Of a DNA stretch of 64,000 bases, positions 53,801 to 64,000 are shown piece after piece. The notes beneath the pieces were generated by a model that saw only the letters and a program-made list of their open reading frames with translations, was not told the DNA's origin and ran no database searches. The stretch is from assembly GCA_949126835.1 (NCBI GenBank), contig OX421497.1, positions 22,819,612 through 22,883,611 of the forward strand, written 5' to 3'. Position 1 is the first letter of the stretch, and every line of letters begins with the position of its first letter. A program made the position numbers and the translations under genes. This stretch comes from Anisus vortex. Its lineage: Eukaryota; Mollusca; Gastropoda; Planorbidae.

Positions 53801-56800
53801 TTTATTGTAATTAATATTACTTTAAAAAAAAATTGTAAACCTAAAAATCAACACTGGGCAATTTAGATTTTTGTTAAATAAAAAGACATGCCTATTTTGT
53901 ACCGGATTACAATATTTATTTTAAATTACTCTCATTTTTTAGAACCTAATTAGACATCAACTAATGCCAATTACTGTACTTGTTTGTGTCTCAGCTTCAC
54001 ATTTCTCTTCAAGGTAGTAATTGTTGTTTAACTTAAAACTAGAGACTTACAATTCCCTTGTTATTTTTACACCGTGAAATAAAGAAAATCAATGATAGAC
54101 AAATATATATCGTATTTTTTTTTAACCGCCTTGAAAATTGAAAATAAGTAAATCAATGATAGATAAATGATGCATGCCTACAGTTATTAGATGATGGACA
54201 CGAGTCTTTGATTTAGTATAAGCTTGACGTGATGTTGATTTTCTTTATATTACGTAGATATGTCCAGGTGATATATATATATTCTGGTAAAAACCGACAG
54301 TTCAGGTTCTGTCCCATATGATTGCCACAGTCCATCCTTGCAGTTGGCTCATTAAGTTGTAAAGAAGATTCTGTATAAATAAGATAATAGGTTTCCTGAC
54401 TCAGTCCCTTATATGTCTGGTTCACATTTACAGTTCAACAGGTTAAAACAACAAGTTGTAAAACAAAGAAGAACCTTTTTTACTTGAACTATGTATAAAT
54501 CCAATGCAGAAAAATAAATAATAATAAATACCGGTATATAAGTATTAGCAACTGGTCCCAATATAAAATGAATTGTAGAGAGAAATAATTTCTAAGCTCT
54601 AGAAATTAATTTTAAAACATGATCCAGGTACTAGCTCACACAAATCTAAACTACCTAAGTTTGCCAAGGAACAATTAAATCGATTATCTTTAGAAGGTTT
54701 TGGAATCGAATATCATCTAGGCTGATGAAATAATAAATAATTATTATAGAAGAAAATATGCTAAGAATACATTATTTTAGTATCCATTTCTTATTAGTCC
54801 TGAGGCTACAAAAGGGAGCTAATTATTGGTTCCTTAAACCCGGGGTGTGCAACAGGAGTCCCATAGCACGGCCCGCCAAGTCATCTTAATATGGCCCTCA
54901 CAGAATTTCTAACTGAATTTTTCTTTTAATTCATTGTATTATGTATATACATTTTTAGAATGTGTTGCCCATCTTGTTTCAAACTCCTTCTGCAGCCCAA
55001 CAACAAAAAATGTTGCACACCCCTGGTTTAAACTATTGCGCGCAAAAGAGAGGGGTATGACCTTTAAGTATACAGCATCTCTAGCTGTGTCAAACTTAAC
55101 CTTGAGTTATTTATGGCTCAGCTGAAGATTTCTTGAGGCTATTATTTAATTATTTTTTATATTAAGGGTCTTCCGTTTTGCATAATTAAGGGTCGTTCCA
55201 TAACAATACTTTTATTTCACTTCCTTGAAATAAAAAGAATCAATGATTGAGAAATATATATACCGGTACTTTTATTTCAGGTAAATCCTCCATACTTTGT
55301 ACCATTAGTTGAAATTGTCCCAGGGCCTTGGACGTTGCCAGAAGTAACTGAAAGGACAAGAGCTTTCTTGGAATCTGTTGGACAATCACCAATTACTCTA
55401 AGTAAAGAATGCCCAGGATTCGCTCTCAACAGAATACAATATTCCATCATTAATGAATGTTGGTGCATGTATAAGGTGTGTATAGGAGGTTAATGTTATA
55501 TGCTTCATTAGATTATTTTCTCAGAGTAACTATACAAATAAAATGCACATACGAACCAATATACTTCCCTACCGCTAGTAGTAATTATTATTACAGTATT
55601 AGTATAGTATTTTGTTCTTTGTAAATCCCTTGATGGTGGGACATTTGTATCTATTATGAGACGATTTTTTATACTCTATTTTCTTTTTTGCTGTTTGCAT
55701 ATCCCTGTCAGCACACTATATTTGGCAAGGACTTAATCAATAGATCTATTAGGAAAAGCAGGAGGGGGGATATAATCTTGTTCTTCCTAAGAATAGGTAA
55801 AAATAGTTGATGTTGAAATCATTATGATTAAGAACACTTCTTCTTCTCTTAGAATATATATTACTAGTTGACTTAAATGGACACATTGTTTCCATACAAA
55901 TGGTGTGTATATTAACAAAATATAAACAAGATAAACAGTAGAAAAATACAGTATACACCTCAATGAAAACTAAACAAACTATACAGAGATAGATCTACAC
56001 TCAAGTCTTGAAAACTGAAAGCCAGATCAACACATATTGTGACAGAAAATTTAAAGGGAATTAACTCTTACTCTTATCCTTTTTTTTTGCACATCTTGCC
56101 CAAAATACTTAAAGCAAAAAATGCCCTAAACACATATATATACTGGTTTTATTAAATTTATTTTCACCTTTAATTTTAAGTATTTTAATATTTTATACAT
56201 CATTAAAAGGATGGACTATTATCTGCAGCTGATATAGACAAGGTGATGGTGAATGGACTTGGTCCAAGATATGCTTTTATTGGCCCTCTGGAAACTATGC
56301 ATTTAAATGCTGATGGTAAGTTTCTGATACCTATTCATATTAATGTAGTATAATTTTTTTATTCATCAGGTCAACAACAAATTTCAACATGTTTATTGTG
56401 TGTCTTCTTATCCAAAACCTGTATTATATGATTAAGACAGGATTGTAGGACATACATGATAATGTAGACATTTTGAAAGTCTTGGGTTCTACTACCGGTA
56501 CCAGTTCAGCTATTGTTTTGTCCGGATTTGGAGAGTCTTCATTAGGATATCTGGATCTGGAGAGTCTTCATTAGGATATCCAGCTCTTATGAGGAATATT
56601 AAGTTGGCTGGGAATTGTTCTGGCCACACAATTCCCACTTATGTATGACACAAAGACTGGTGAACTCGGCTTCACTAATCCTATAGATATAAACATGGTC
56701 TGAAAATATATTTTTTACTTTACTAAACAAGAACTTGTTATCTTTCAATATTTTCTTTTTCAATTTCATAGGCATCGTGGACTATTGTAAAAGATATGCT

Positions 56801-56995
56801 CAGGGGGCTTACAATGTAAGCTCCACACTGACTCCTCCCCCAATAATGTATGATGTTCCAACAGCTGAAAAAGTCCAAAACGAGCTAAAGAAGGACGTTC
56901 CTCTCGAGCAGCTCCTTCAGAGGCGCAAATGGCGTGACCAACATCTCGCTGCACTTTCTTCCTTAAAGAGTCAACTGAAGGAAAAGAAAGATTAA
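50845..56995 (+). CDS. CRYL1: Lambda-crystallin homolog (L-gulonate 3-dehydrogenase)
   Basis: CRYL1 oxidises L-gulonate to 3-dehydro-L-gulonate with NAD+ in the cytosolic uronate cycle and belongs to the 3-hydroxyacyl-CoA dehydrogenase fold. Seven exons: 50845-50888, 51289-51370, 51954-52106, 52974-53135, 55281-55475, 56210-56315, 56772-56995; 966 nt, 321 aa, all GT/AG and in phase. Residues 10-20 form the Rossmann loop with G14-S-G16-L-I-G19 and the NAD-binding aspartate follows in KLYDIN. SSSSC (122-126) and the HPVNPPY block (histidine 146) carry the catalytic site; CPGFALNR and [15 protein letters not shown] complete the C-terminal helical domain. It ends KEKKD, with no peroxisomal SKL signal. 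An acceptor-like site (ttccaacag) 28 nt before the ATG suggests a spliced 5' UTR. A piggyBac element starts 22 bp after the stop. Confidence 0.96.
52662..52867 (+). mobile_element. SINE family A with internal deletion
   Basis: Head gggcaacggtagccaagtgg, jumps from ctggccatccc to tgagtctacccagctctgat, so the B box is deleted; the rest of body and tail are present. In CRYL1 intron 3, same strand. Confidence 0.85.
53713..53790 (+). repeat. Weak tRNA-like segment
   Basis: gctagctaagactgccatgc then acccaggttcgattctccag has a B-box match (GGTTCGATTCT) and a poor A box. No acceptor stem seen. Possibly another SINE head; in CRYL1 intron 4. Confidence 0.3.
54840..55025. mobile_element. hAT-type MITE (186 bp)
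   Basis: Ends CCGGGGTGTGCAACA and TGTTGCACACCCCTG are inverted repeats. Flanking 8-mers ccttaaac and gtttaaac match at six of eight positions. In CRYL1 intron 4. Confidence 0.75.
56590..56724 (+). mobile_element. SINE family A, decayed 3' part
   Basis: ttggctgggaattgttctgg, ccacacaattcccacttatg and gactggtgaactcggcttca match the family body with many changes. Before it, a roughly 30-bp direct repeat (ggagagtcttcattaggata) occurs twice at 56530-56582. In CRYL1 intron 6. Confidence 0.55.
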
Positions 56996-57013
56996 AAAAA
57001 CAACAATTCTTGT

Positions 57014-57017
57014 ATAA
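57014..57017 (+). repeat. piggyBac left target duplication (ATAA)
   Basis: ATAA immediately before CCCCTTCGTACACA; the same ATAA follows the right end at 60070-60073. Confidence 0.75.
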
Positions 57018-57289
57018 CCCCTTCGTACACAGATGCAGAATTTTATTTCAAAAAATTTTTTTGTGGGTGGGATATGATGTTCTAGACCTCATTACTTGGT
57101 CAAACACAGTATTTGACCACCGGTCAATAATTATGCAAATTAGGGCATGTGTACAATTGTACACACCGTGAATCAATGATGCTGAAGTGACTTAACTAAC
57201 ACAGAGTGACATGTAAAAATTAACGAGAAAACCTGAAATAAATTGAGGAAAGTAAATATTTAATTTGTTTTACATTTACATTCAAATAT

Positions 57290-57295
57290 TTTATT
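57290..57295 (-). terminator. Polyadenylation signal overlapping the transposase stop
   Basis: The minus strand reads ACCAAATAAAATATT: the TAA stop is contained in AATAAA. An economical layout; signal use is inferred. Confidence 0.45.
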
Positions 57296-59898
57296 TGGTA
57301 TGAAATTTCAAAAAACAGTTTTTGTCTTTGGTGCAACAAAGAAAAATATTGCACTTGGAGCACTTGACCCTACTACGACCATTGCAGCCCTCTAGCTTGC
57401 AGCGCTGGCCTAACTCCTTGATGCAGACAGGAAAGTGGTCATATTTGTCAAACCTGACCTCAGCAGCGGGTCTTTCTGTAGGCCTTGCACGTTTAGGTGG
57501 TGGGGATGCAGTGTCTGTCGTTGGATCAGTGATTGGAGGTACAGATGTTCTTGGCCTGCCTACTGGTCGGTGTGGCTCTGCTGTGACCAAATTAGATTTG
57601 GCTAACATACCAGCAACCTCATTTCTATAGCCAAGGAGATCTAAAATGTTCTTTCGTGATGTACCATTTTGTCTTTCAATGTCCCTGTACTCTAGCCAAG
57701 CATTTACCAGAGCAAAGTCCATAAAATGAAATATTACCCGAACAGGCCATTTTTTTGTCTTAGCTTTAATTCTATACTTTGCAATTAGAAAGTCCAATTT
57801 GTCCACACCGCCCATGTACTCGTTGTAAACTTGTACGCATTTGGGCCTGTTCACCTGAATAAATTCTTTTTGGCTCTCACTCCATCGCCGAACTTTGTCC
57901 ATCTCTTCAATTCCAACAAAGCTTGACGCAAGGGTAACAGCACCATTGTCCATCCATCTTACCATACATACATCTCCTTCTGATGAAACTTTCATGTCCA
58001 TAGAGCCACGACCATCCTTTTTAAGTTCTTTTTCAGTTTTTAAAATGCACCCCATCAGTCTGTTGGCTTTTACTACACCTAGAGACTGTATCCCAATGTT
58101 ATGGAGCTCCCTTATTAGGTTAACCCCAGTGAAGTAATTGTCAAAACATATTTTGTAGTTTTTTTGGCGGGGTATTGTTTCAGTTAATCTGAGAACAATT
58201 GATGCTCCAAGTCCCAGATGCTTGTACTTTTCCGAGACGCCAGTTCCGGCACCTTGATAGAGCTCGAAGTCAACTGCCCTACCAGACTTGCCGCAAATCA
58301 CAAAGTTTTTAACTCCAACTGGGTTGGGCTTGCCTTTGATAAATTGTTTTGCTGGCACTCTGCCGGTGAAAGGTATCATCTGCTCGTCGACTGCATTGTA
58401 CTCTTCTCTGGGCAGCTCGAGGCAACGAGCTCGAATAGCATCGACAAGTGGCTGCACCTTCCAGAATTTATTTGTTCCCGCTGGTGGAGTCTGGTCAGCA
58501 TGTATGTGCAGGTTGTTACGTAGAAGAAAATAGCGATTTACAGGCATGACATTAGAAACTGCATCAACTCTAGTAGCCTTTTGCCAATACATGCGGATCC
58601 TTGGGAAGCCTAAATTGGCCATTACAATCGTTATGCCAAAAAATCTTTGCATTTCAGCAGCTGTTGCTCCTAACGGTTTACCAGTTTTAAGCATGTAGTA
58701 TATATTTGTCTGCTCGGCAAACTGCTGAAATATTTCAGGCTTAAAATATTGCAGAAAATATAAGGAAGGTGAGCTTAGGCCATCACCAAGAAGAAGATTA
58801 TCCATCCATGCTGAGTCAGAGTTGAAAGGTTCCCGTGGAGATCTCCACTTTATTAAAACTTTCTTTGATTTGGTTTTTGTCAATGCCTGGATTCCGGATG
58901 AACTAGGCTGATCATCAATGCTATCTTCATTTTCGCTTTCGCTGTCATTGCTTTCTTCAGCAGCCGCAGAAGGATAATATGTTTCATCTCCAGAGTCATC
59001 AGATAGGTCAAAGTCTGAGTTGTCAAGTTGTTGTAATACGTCATCTAAAGTTAGATGTCTTTTAGAATTAGGCCTATCTGAAACACAAATAAAAAATAAA
59101 TATTATATTATTATACCACTAAATGCTCTTCCTTCTAAAGATATTTTTTTTCCTTTTCTATATTTATTAGTAGTATGTGTTATTATTATATACAAAATGT
59201 AATTAGTAGTTTTAGGATAATCTCTGTAATGAGCATCTAATTATTTAGACCAGCAGACCAATGGGCCATGTAACTCAACCTATCAATAACACTAAACCTA
59301 ATTCAGGGCATGTGGAAACACTGAGACCACTGACTGAGAATGTAAAAAAAAAAACACAAAGCAAGTTGGTCCAAATATATAGCCTACTGATGCTAAGTGA
59401 CTAAATGTGGCAATGAGCAATGTAAACAGTTTTTATTATTTTATTATTAGGCCCTATATAAATAATGCTAGATATTTGTAGTTACTAGGCCACTAGGCCT
59501 AATCAATGCCATTAATGTAAAATTGTTATTGCAAATTGAACATAAACAAAAAATTAAAACTAGACAACAGATGATAAATAAATAAATTACACAACTATGA
59601 TATTAAAAAAAAAGTTATTGTAAAAATAAAAACAAACGTTAAGTAGACGATAAAAGGCACACCTATTATCGACTAAAGCTGAATTGAAGCACAGTGTGTA
59701 CAAATGTGTACATCACAATTACAAAAATTATACAGCAAATAATACTCATTTTTTAAAGTTTAAAATAAAAGCTAATTAATTTAACACACTTTAACTTTTA
59801 TATGCAATATGCCATTTCCCACAAAAATAAGATTTACTTAGGAAATTAGACAAAAGAAAATACTTACTAAGTCGTGAGGTTTGAGGCTGAGAATCCAT
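57291..59898 (-). CDS. piggyBac transposase (intact, two exons)
   Basis: Catalyses cut-and-paste transposition of its element. Exon 1 is 59868-59898 (ATG plus ten codons, donor Agtaagt) and exon 2 is 57291-59077 (acceptor gtttcag); together 1,818 nt, 605 aa, in frame. The N-terminus (about residues 12-70) is acidic (SDDSGDE, SESENED), as usual. The catalytic domain carries the DDBD set: D241 in AVDEQMIPF, D323 in ICFDNYFTG, D436 and D439 in GGVDKLD. A basic proline-rich linker (PPPKRARPTERP) leads to a cysteine-rich C-terminal domain, CKLEGC … CSKC … CCTKDKNCFLKFH. A start at 58883 would be TTG, not ATG, which is why the upstream exon is needed. No stop or frameshift is seen. TIRs and duplications argue against domestication. 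Confidence 0.93.
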
Positions 59899-60069
59899 TT
59901 TGGAATTTAAAAATATAGATTTCTTTCCAGAAGAAGATACGGTGTTTAATAAGCAAAAACGGTATGTACAAATGTACACACGGTGTATCAATACTGTTCC
60001 ATCTCGTTTTCATAGTAAAAATTATCTTTAAAGACGTGTGTACAATTGTACACAGTGTGTACGAAGGGG

Positions 60070-60120
60070 ATAAATAGCCTGCATTTTAAATAAACATTTG
60101 TTGTACTCAGAATTTAATCT
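60070..60120 (+). terminator. CRYL1: Displaced CRYL1 3' UTR with AATAAA
   Basis: Right of the piggyBac end and ATAA, the sequence atagcctgcattttaaataa acatttg contains AATAAA at about 60087. Without the 3-kb insert it would lie about 45 nt after the CRYL1 stop, so it is likely the ancestral signal. Confidence 0.55.
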
Positions 60121-61051
60121 AATCTATGTTTTGTGGAGGTTTATTAGCTTTCTAGTAGGCTACAATACAATCTTTCTTATTCTAATTCTAGTCTTTGTTT
60201 TCATGTTGTGATATGTGGAGCTTTGTCTCTAAGATAAAACAACATGGACATCTCTATTCCAGAATTTAAGAATCTTTTTTACCTTTTTCAATCTCTATTT
60301 GTGTGCTGCATCCTTGCTTTTTAAGAGACTGAAATAAAAACAAAATTCTGAAACTTTTTACTCAGACTTACTGTATTTAATTAAAAGATAACAGTGCATA
60401 GATTGGAGAAGGTGAAAAAACAATGTGTGGTGTTCCATTTAATTTTCAATGCCTTGATCATCCATGTGTAGGACGCAATAATCTTCTGTATAGAAGGATA
60501 GTCAAATCTGTCACATTTAAGATAAGTAGAAGCCTAGCTAGATTTGACTCCTGATTTCCATTTATTCCCACCAACACTAAACTAGGCTAATTATTATTTG
60601 AAGAGATAATATGTTACAAAAATATGTTGAGTATTGCCATCAGAACCTTATCTTTTATGAATTGATGAAAATATTTATGAATACAATTTTCATAAGACTC
60701 TTGTTGAAATGTAGGCCTCCAGTAAGCATGGCAGAGACTCTCATTCAGTTAATTACTTTTTTTTTTCACCAGTTTTTCCTCGTAAATGATATAAGCCTAT
60801 CTCAATGGGATGGGGGGTAATGGTGGTCAGCCAGGCATGGATCGCAATATTGAATAATTGCATAGCCTATTTTTTTATATTTTAAATATATACATGTCAC
60901 ATGCAGATATTATATAGTTTATAGACTATACTTATGAGTTAATTCTATTTTGTCATTTAATTAGAATTTGGCCTAGAGTCCTGCAGATATAAATCCAATC
61001 ATGAATGATCGTCTATTTAGCCTACTCGAACCTAGACCTATTTGAACATCA
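60121..61051. other. Gene-free spacer
   Basis: At 60471-60510 a SINE-B-like tail remnant (ggacgcaataatcttctgta) matches the inverse of 26425-26465. No gene seen. Confidence 0.45.
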
Positions 61052-61226
61052 CAATGGCGTAGCTAGCAGGGGAGGGGGTCCAAATTCGAAAATCCCCCCG
61101 GGCCCCAACTTGAGGGGGGTCCCCAAAGGAGTTTTTTTTCTTATGTCGAATGTCAAAATGCAGGTGCCCCTAAAGAGGCCAATCCCCCCCCCCCCCCGGG
61201 CCCCCATATCCCTTGCAACGGCTCTG
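61052..61226. mobile_element. GC-rich hAT-type MITE with perfect 8-bp duplication
   Basis: Ends CAATGGCGTAGCTAGC and, inverted, CAGAGCCGTTGCAAGG are related imperfect repeats. Flanks 61044-61051 and 61227-61234 are both gaacatca. 175 bp with runs of C and G (a 17-base C run and ccgggccccc words) and no ORF. Confidence 0.85.
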
Positions 61227-61275
61227 GAACATCAGTGTCAGTGATTTCCAATGTCCAAATGTGGGGCATATATTG

Positions 61276-61440
61276 CGAAGCCGGCTGGTCCAGCGGTTAG
61301 TTCACCGGACTGTCAACCAAAAACCAACTTAGGCTACACGTCGCGGGTTCTATCCCTGCCACCGACCGATCCCTTTAGCCCGCCTGCAGAGTTTTGGGCC
61401 TATTATAGAAGTAGTAGAAGGAACGTCTGTAAACTTATAA
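61276..61440 (+). mobile_element. tRNA-derived SINE, family B (best copy)
   Basis: gaagccggctggtccagcgg (A box), gtcgcgggttctatccctgc (B box), gttttgggcctattatagaa, then gaaggaacgtctgtaaactt. Head has a Pol III promoter; body is short. Used here as the family reference. Confidence 0.88.
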
Positions 61441-61914
61441 GAGCCATAGGCCTACGACACACACCGAGACTCGAACGTTTTTACACCTGAACTTGTAGCC
61501 TACAAGAAAAGGCCAATAGAGGCCTAATTAAACTTATTTATTTATATTCTTTCCGTTCAGGCTTTCTAGTTATAATTTAAGTCATAGACACAAAACCCCA
61601 AGGGCGCATCGATTGTCTTGCGAGACTGATAGGGGCCATATATAGACACGTATGCAAAAAAACGCTTATTATTAATATTATATTAGGCTATTATAATTTT
61701 AAACGAAATAATTTGTAAATCATTGTTCCCCACCGAATTTTTTTCATACTCATACTCAAAGGTTGGCAGTTGGTTGCCACTACGATTGTAGGCCTAAGCT
61801 TAGTTTAGTGATAATCTCTAGAATCGTAGGCTTCATTCAATGTTCTTTTTGGTCAGATTTATAGTCTTTTTTCAATTTATATTAAAGAGTCTGTAAATGC
61901 CTACTCGTTGCAAG
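61441..61914. other. Spacer with dispersed 45-bp block
   Basis: 61604-61645 (gcgcatcgattgtcttgcga and onward to gccatatata) repeats 11340-11382. No gene seen. Confidence 0.5.
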
Positions 61915-61942
61915 GCATATATATATATATATATATATAGGG

Positions 61943-61982
<40 letters not shown>

Positions 61983-62135
61983 ACGGCCAAAGCCCGAAGT
62001 CGGCCAGATCGCGAAGTGGCCAATATCACCTCACATTTGACCGGCCAAAGCCCGATCTGTTCTTGATTTCGGACCTTGGCCGGCCAGATCGCGAAATGGC
62101 CAGGGGCGATCGGCCAAAGCCCGATTAAGAAGGTC
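61915..62135. repeat. TA run and GGCCAAAGCCCGA / GGCCAGATCGCGAA repeats
   Basis: About 65 bp of TA (61915-61979) precedes a GC-rich block in which ggccaaagcccga occurs three times and cggccagatcgcgaa twice, alternating. Looks like one end of an unclassified DNA element or a short decayed array. Confidence 0.6.
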
Positions 62136-62209
62136 ATGAGCAGATTTTGAGTGTTTATATACCGTAATTATCACATTAGGCTTATATTGATTAAGAATTA
62201 AGCTAAATT

Positions 62210-62345
62210 ACAAAATCAGTCAAATTAGTTTATTATAGTAAATTAACAATATTTAATTAAAATAAATTAAAAAATCAGTCAAATTAGTTTATTATAGTAA
62301 ATTATCCATCTTTATTTATACTAAATTACAAAATCAGTCATGTTC
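62210..62345. repeat. Short tandem repeat, 60-65 bp unit, about 2.5 copies
   Basis: aaatcagtcaaattagttta then ttatagtaaatta recurs at about 62212, 62271 and, diverged, 62330. Confidence 0.7.
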
Positions 62346-62742
62346 ATCTATCATAGTACATTTTAGATCTATAATCACTTGTTACAGCTAAAGTCCATAA
62401 GGAAATAAGTGCGTAGAGTCGTGTTTTGGGGCGTTTTTACACAAGGAAGATCTACCCACGAAATATAACATGGACCAATGAGAAAGGAGTGGGTGGACTT
62501 TAAAGTCACGTATCTCTCTCTCATCCCTTTGTCCAAACATTCCAGTCGCTTGTGGCTTCGAGAGTCCGTCAATGGGTGGGGCTGGGAGGGGGGTTTCCCG
62601 GTCGTCAGTGTAGGTCACGAGAACAATGATGGCCCTGCCCTGTACAGTATTGACACTTCCTGTCTATCTCTTTTCATAAAATCAAACACGCTCTTTGTCA
62701 TTGCGACTGGCGGCCCCACCCATGTTTATACAACACATGAAA

Positions 62743-62997
62743 CATTGATGCCATCCGACGCTATCTGTCCAAGGAAGCTTGTGTTAAGCTTGTCATCTCT
62801 CTCCTTTTTTCCCGCATGGATTACTGCAATTCGCTCTTGGCTGGCCTCTCGACCTCCTCCCTTCAGGGACCCGACTGGTCCATAAGAAGAAGAATTCGAC
62901 GCATACTACTCCTCTGCTCCGATCTCTACACTTGCTACCCATTAACCACCGGATCTCATATAAGCTGGCGTCTCTATGTTACAACCCCTTAAACATG
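62743..62997 (+). pseudogene. LINE reverse-transcriptase fragment (thumb region)
   Basis: IDAIRRYLSKEACVKLVISL followed by LFSRMDYCNSLLAGLSTSS is a hallmark of CR1/Jockey-like RTs (IRxYLTxxAxxxLVxSLVxSRLDYCNSLLxGL). After it a frame change leads to a TPLHWLPI-like remnant (cacttgctacccattaacca). Probably the same family as the tail at 10500-10742. Confidence 0.8.
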
Positions 62998-63420
62998 CCG
63001 GCATTGGCCCGATTCGGAATCAATTAGAGTTTTCCCCCCTTGCCCTAATACGTACCTATTAGGTTGCCAGCAGTTGCCCGCATGGCGCCCCAATGAAAAG
63101 CGATATCGCTATGCTAGGAGGCCTTAGTAGGCCAAAATGGCCGCCATTTTGGCGTCGATACCCGCGCTGATACCTGGGTCGATTATGGGCCAATGCGGGC
63201 ATTAGACATGCGGGCGCGATTAGGGTTTGCCGGCATTGGGGCCTAATGGATATCCCCCTCCCTTCTCCGGCTTTTCATTTCGTTTCCATATCGGGCCAAT
63301 GACGGTAGTTTATTACCAGCGCAATGCGGTTTTTGCCTTCATTGACCCGTATATTTAGTCCTTATCAAACCAACATTGGGTGGATTCGGATTTTACCTTT
63401 ATTTACCCACTTTTTCGTAA
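62998..63420. other. GC-rich island with repeated GGGCCAATG words
   Basis: A sharp rise in GC and CpG. The word gggccaatg or its inverse occurs at about 63000, 63188, 63230 and 63290, and a near-palindrome ccaaaatggccgccattttgg lies at about 63132-63152 and includes a YY1-like GCCGCCATTTT. No ORF. Either a promoter-type island for a gene beyond the window or a repeat. Confidence 0.4.
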
Positions 63421-64000
63421 TTATAATACAATATACAAAAACAATTATTATATAAACGCATATAGTAAAAACAAGTAAAACAAAACAAAGAAAGTGATTT
63501 CGTTTATATTTTATTATATTTGTATTCAAAATATTTTTTGTTCAACATACAATAAAAAGTATATATTCAATCAATAAAGCAAAACGGCGACATTAAATAA
63601 AGTGCAAAAACATGGAAATGGTAGAGTATTGAAGTTAATAACATTTTTTTTTACAGAACTACATAAAATAAAAGTTAGTGTAATAGTACAAAATAGTTGG
63701 TCATAATATATAGATATGCCTAAACAATAAATATGATATAATATAGATAAAATATTTTATTTTTAATTGATATACAACTTAATTTATTAATTTAACAATA
63801 GCCATGCAGCAGAGTAATGGGAAAAAAATATATTTATGGGAAAATATATATAGGCCTACATCATTACTACAAGCCTACATAGAAATATATATTGATAAAA
63901 TATAGCACTATGTAAACAGACATTATAAGTAAACATTGTGCAATGAAAATAAAAAACAATATGTAGGCCTTTGCAAGCCAAGTATGTTAAGCTATTTTAA
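63421..64000. other. AT-rich DNA, nothing recognised
   Basis: Very AT-rich up to the window end, without coding or RNA signals. Confidence 0.5.

Larger units (their letters stand above)
57018..60069 (-). mobile_element. Complete piggyBac-type transposon
   Basis: 3,052 bp between CCCCTTCGTACACA and TGTGTACGAAGGGG, perfect 14-bp inverted ends, flanked by ATAA on both sides. Subterminal palindromes of the form tgtacaattgtaca lie at about 57150 and 60040, with near copies at about 59697 and 59965; these are candidate transposase-binding sites. The element carries one spliced transposase gene on the minus strand. It sits in the CRYL1 3' UTR. Confidence 0.92.

Noticed and set aside
57322..58533. 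Plus-strand ORFs opposite the piggyBac transposase
   Set aside because: Antisense shadows; the minus strand carries the conserved domain.
57291..59898. Domesticated PGBD-type host gene
   Set aside because: Perfect terminal repeats and matching ATAA flanks show that it is still part of a transposon.
62478..62885. 135-codon plus-strand ORF
   Set aside because: It overlaps the LINE fragment at 62743-62997 in a different frame from the recognisable RT sequence.

Overview
The window looks like one stretch of a mollusc nuclear genome, most likely a heterobranch (pulmonate) gastropod. That assignment is inference: it rests on AT-rich intron-rich genes of animal type, tRNA-derived SINEs, many minisatellites and a mixed load of RTE, CR1/Jockey-like, piggyBac, pogo and hAT elements. 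Nothing bacterial or viral was recognised.

Four cellular genes can be supported. A partial gene ends at the extreme left edge (plus strand, stop at 79). ATG5 (minus, 15949-23763), ILF2/NF45 (minus, 32551-41672) and CRYL1 (plus, 50845-56995) are each split into 7-13 coding exons whose phases join cleanly. They rebuild proteins of 275, 391 and 321 aa, close to the human lengths of 275, 390 and 319. They do not form one pathway: ATG5 is the autophagy conjugation partner of ATG12, ILF2 is a nuclear dsRNA-binding-complex subunit, and CRYL1 is a cytosolic NAD-dependent L-gulonate 3-dehydrogenase.

Layout: 1-79 last exon of an unknown gene; 80-15.9 kb gene-poor DNA with a decayed hAT transposon, LINE ends and seven or more tandem arrays (55, 39, 47, GATA, GA, 18 and 32 bp units); 15.9-23.8 kb ATG5 with SINEs in its introns; 24-28.5 kb repeats including a broken CR1/Jockey-like LINE; 28.5-31.9 kb a fresh full-length RTE-like LINE with a 15-bp target duplication; 32.5-41.7 kb ILF2, with three transposon insertions in its introns; 43.7-50.1 kb a 0.9-kb inverted-repeat element, a hAT MITE abutting a pogo-like element, and a 1.4-kb satellite of 22-bp units; 50.8-57.0 kb CRYL1; 57.0-60.1 kb an intact piggyBac element sitting in the CRYL1 3' UTR; 60.1-64 kb repeats, a hAT MITE with perfect 8-bp duplication, and a GC-rich island.

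The most notable points are the piggyBac element 22 bp after the CRYL1 stop (intact two-exon transposase, terminal repeats, ATAA rather than TTAA duplication), a 48-nt phase-symmetric exon adding 16 basic/proline-rich residues to ILF2, the intact RTE-like ORF without an in-frame upstream ATG, and a pogo-like element carrying repeated copies of its own terminal motif.
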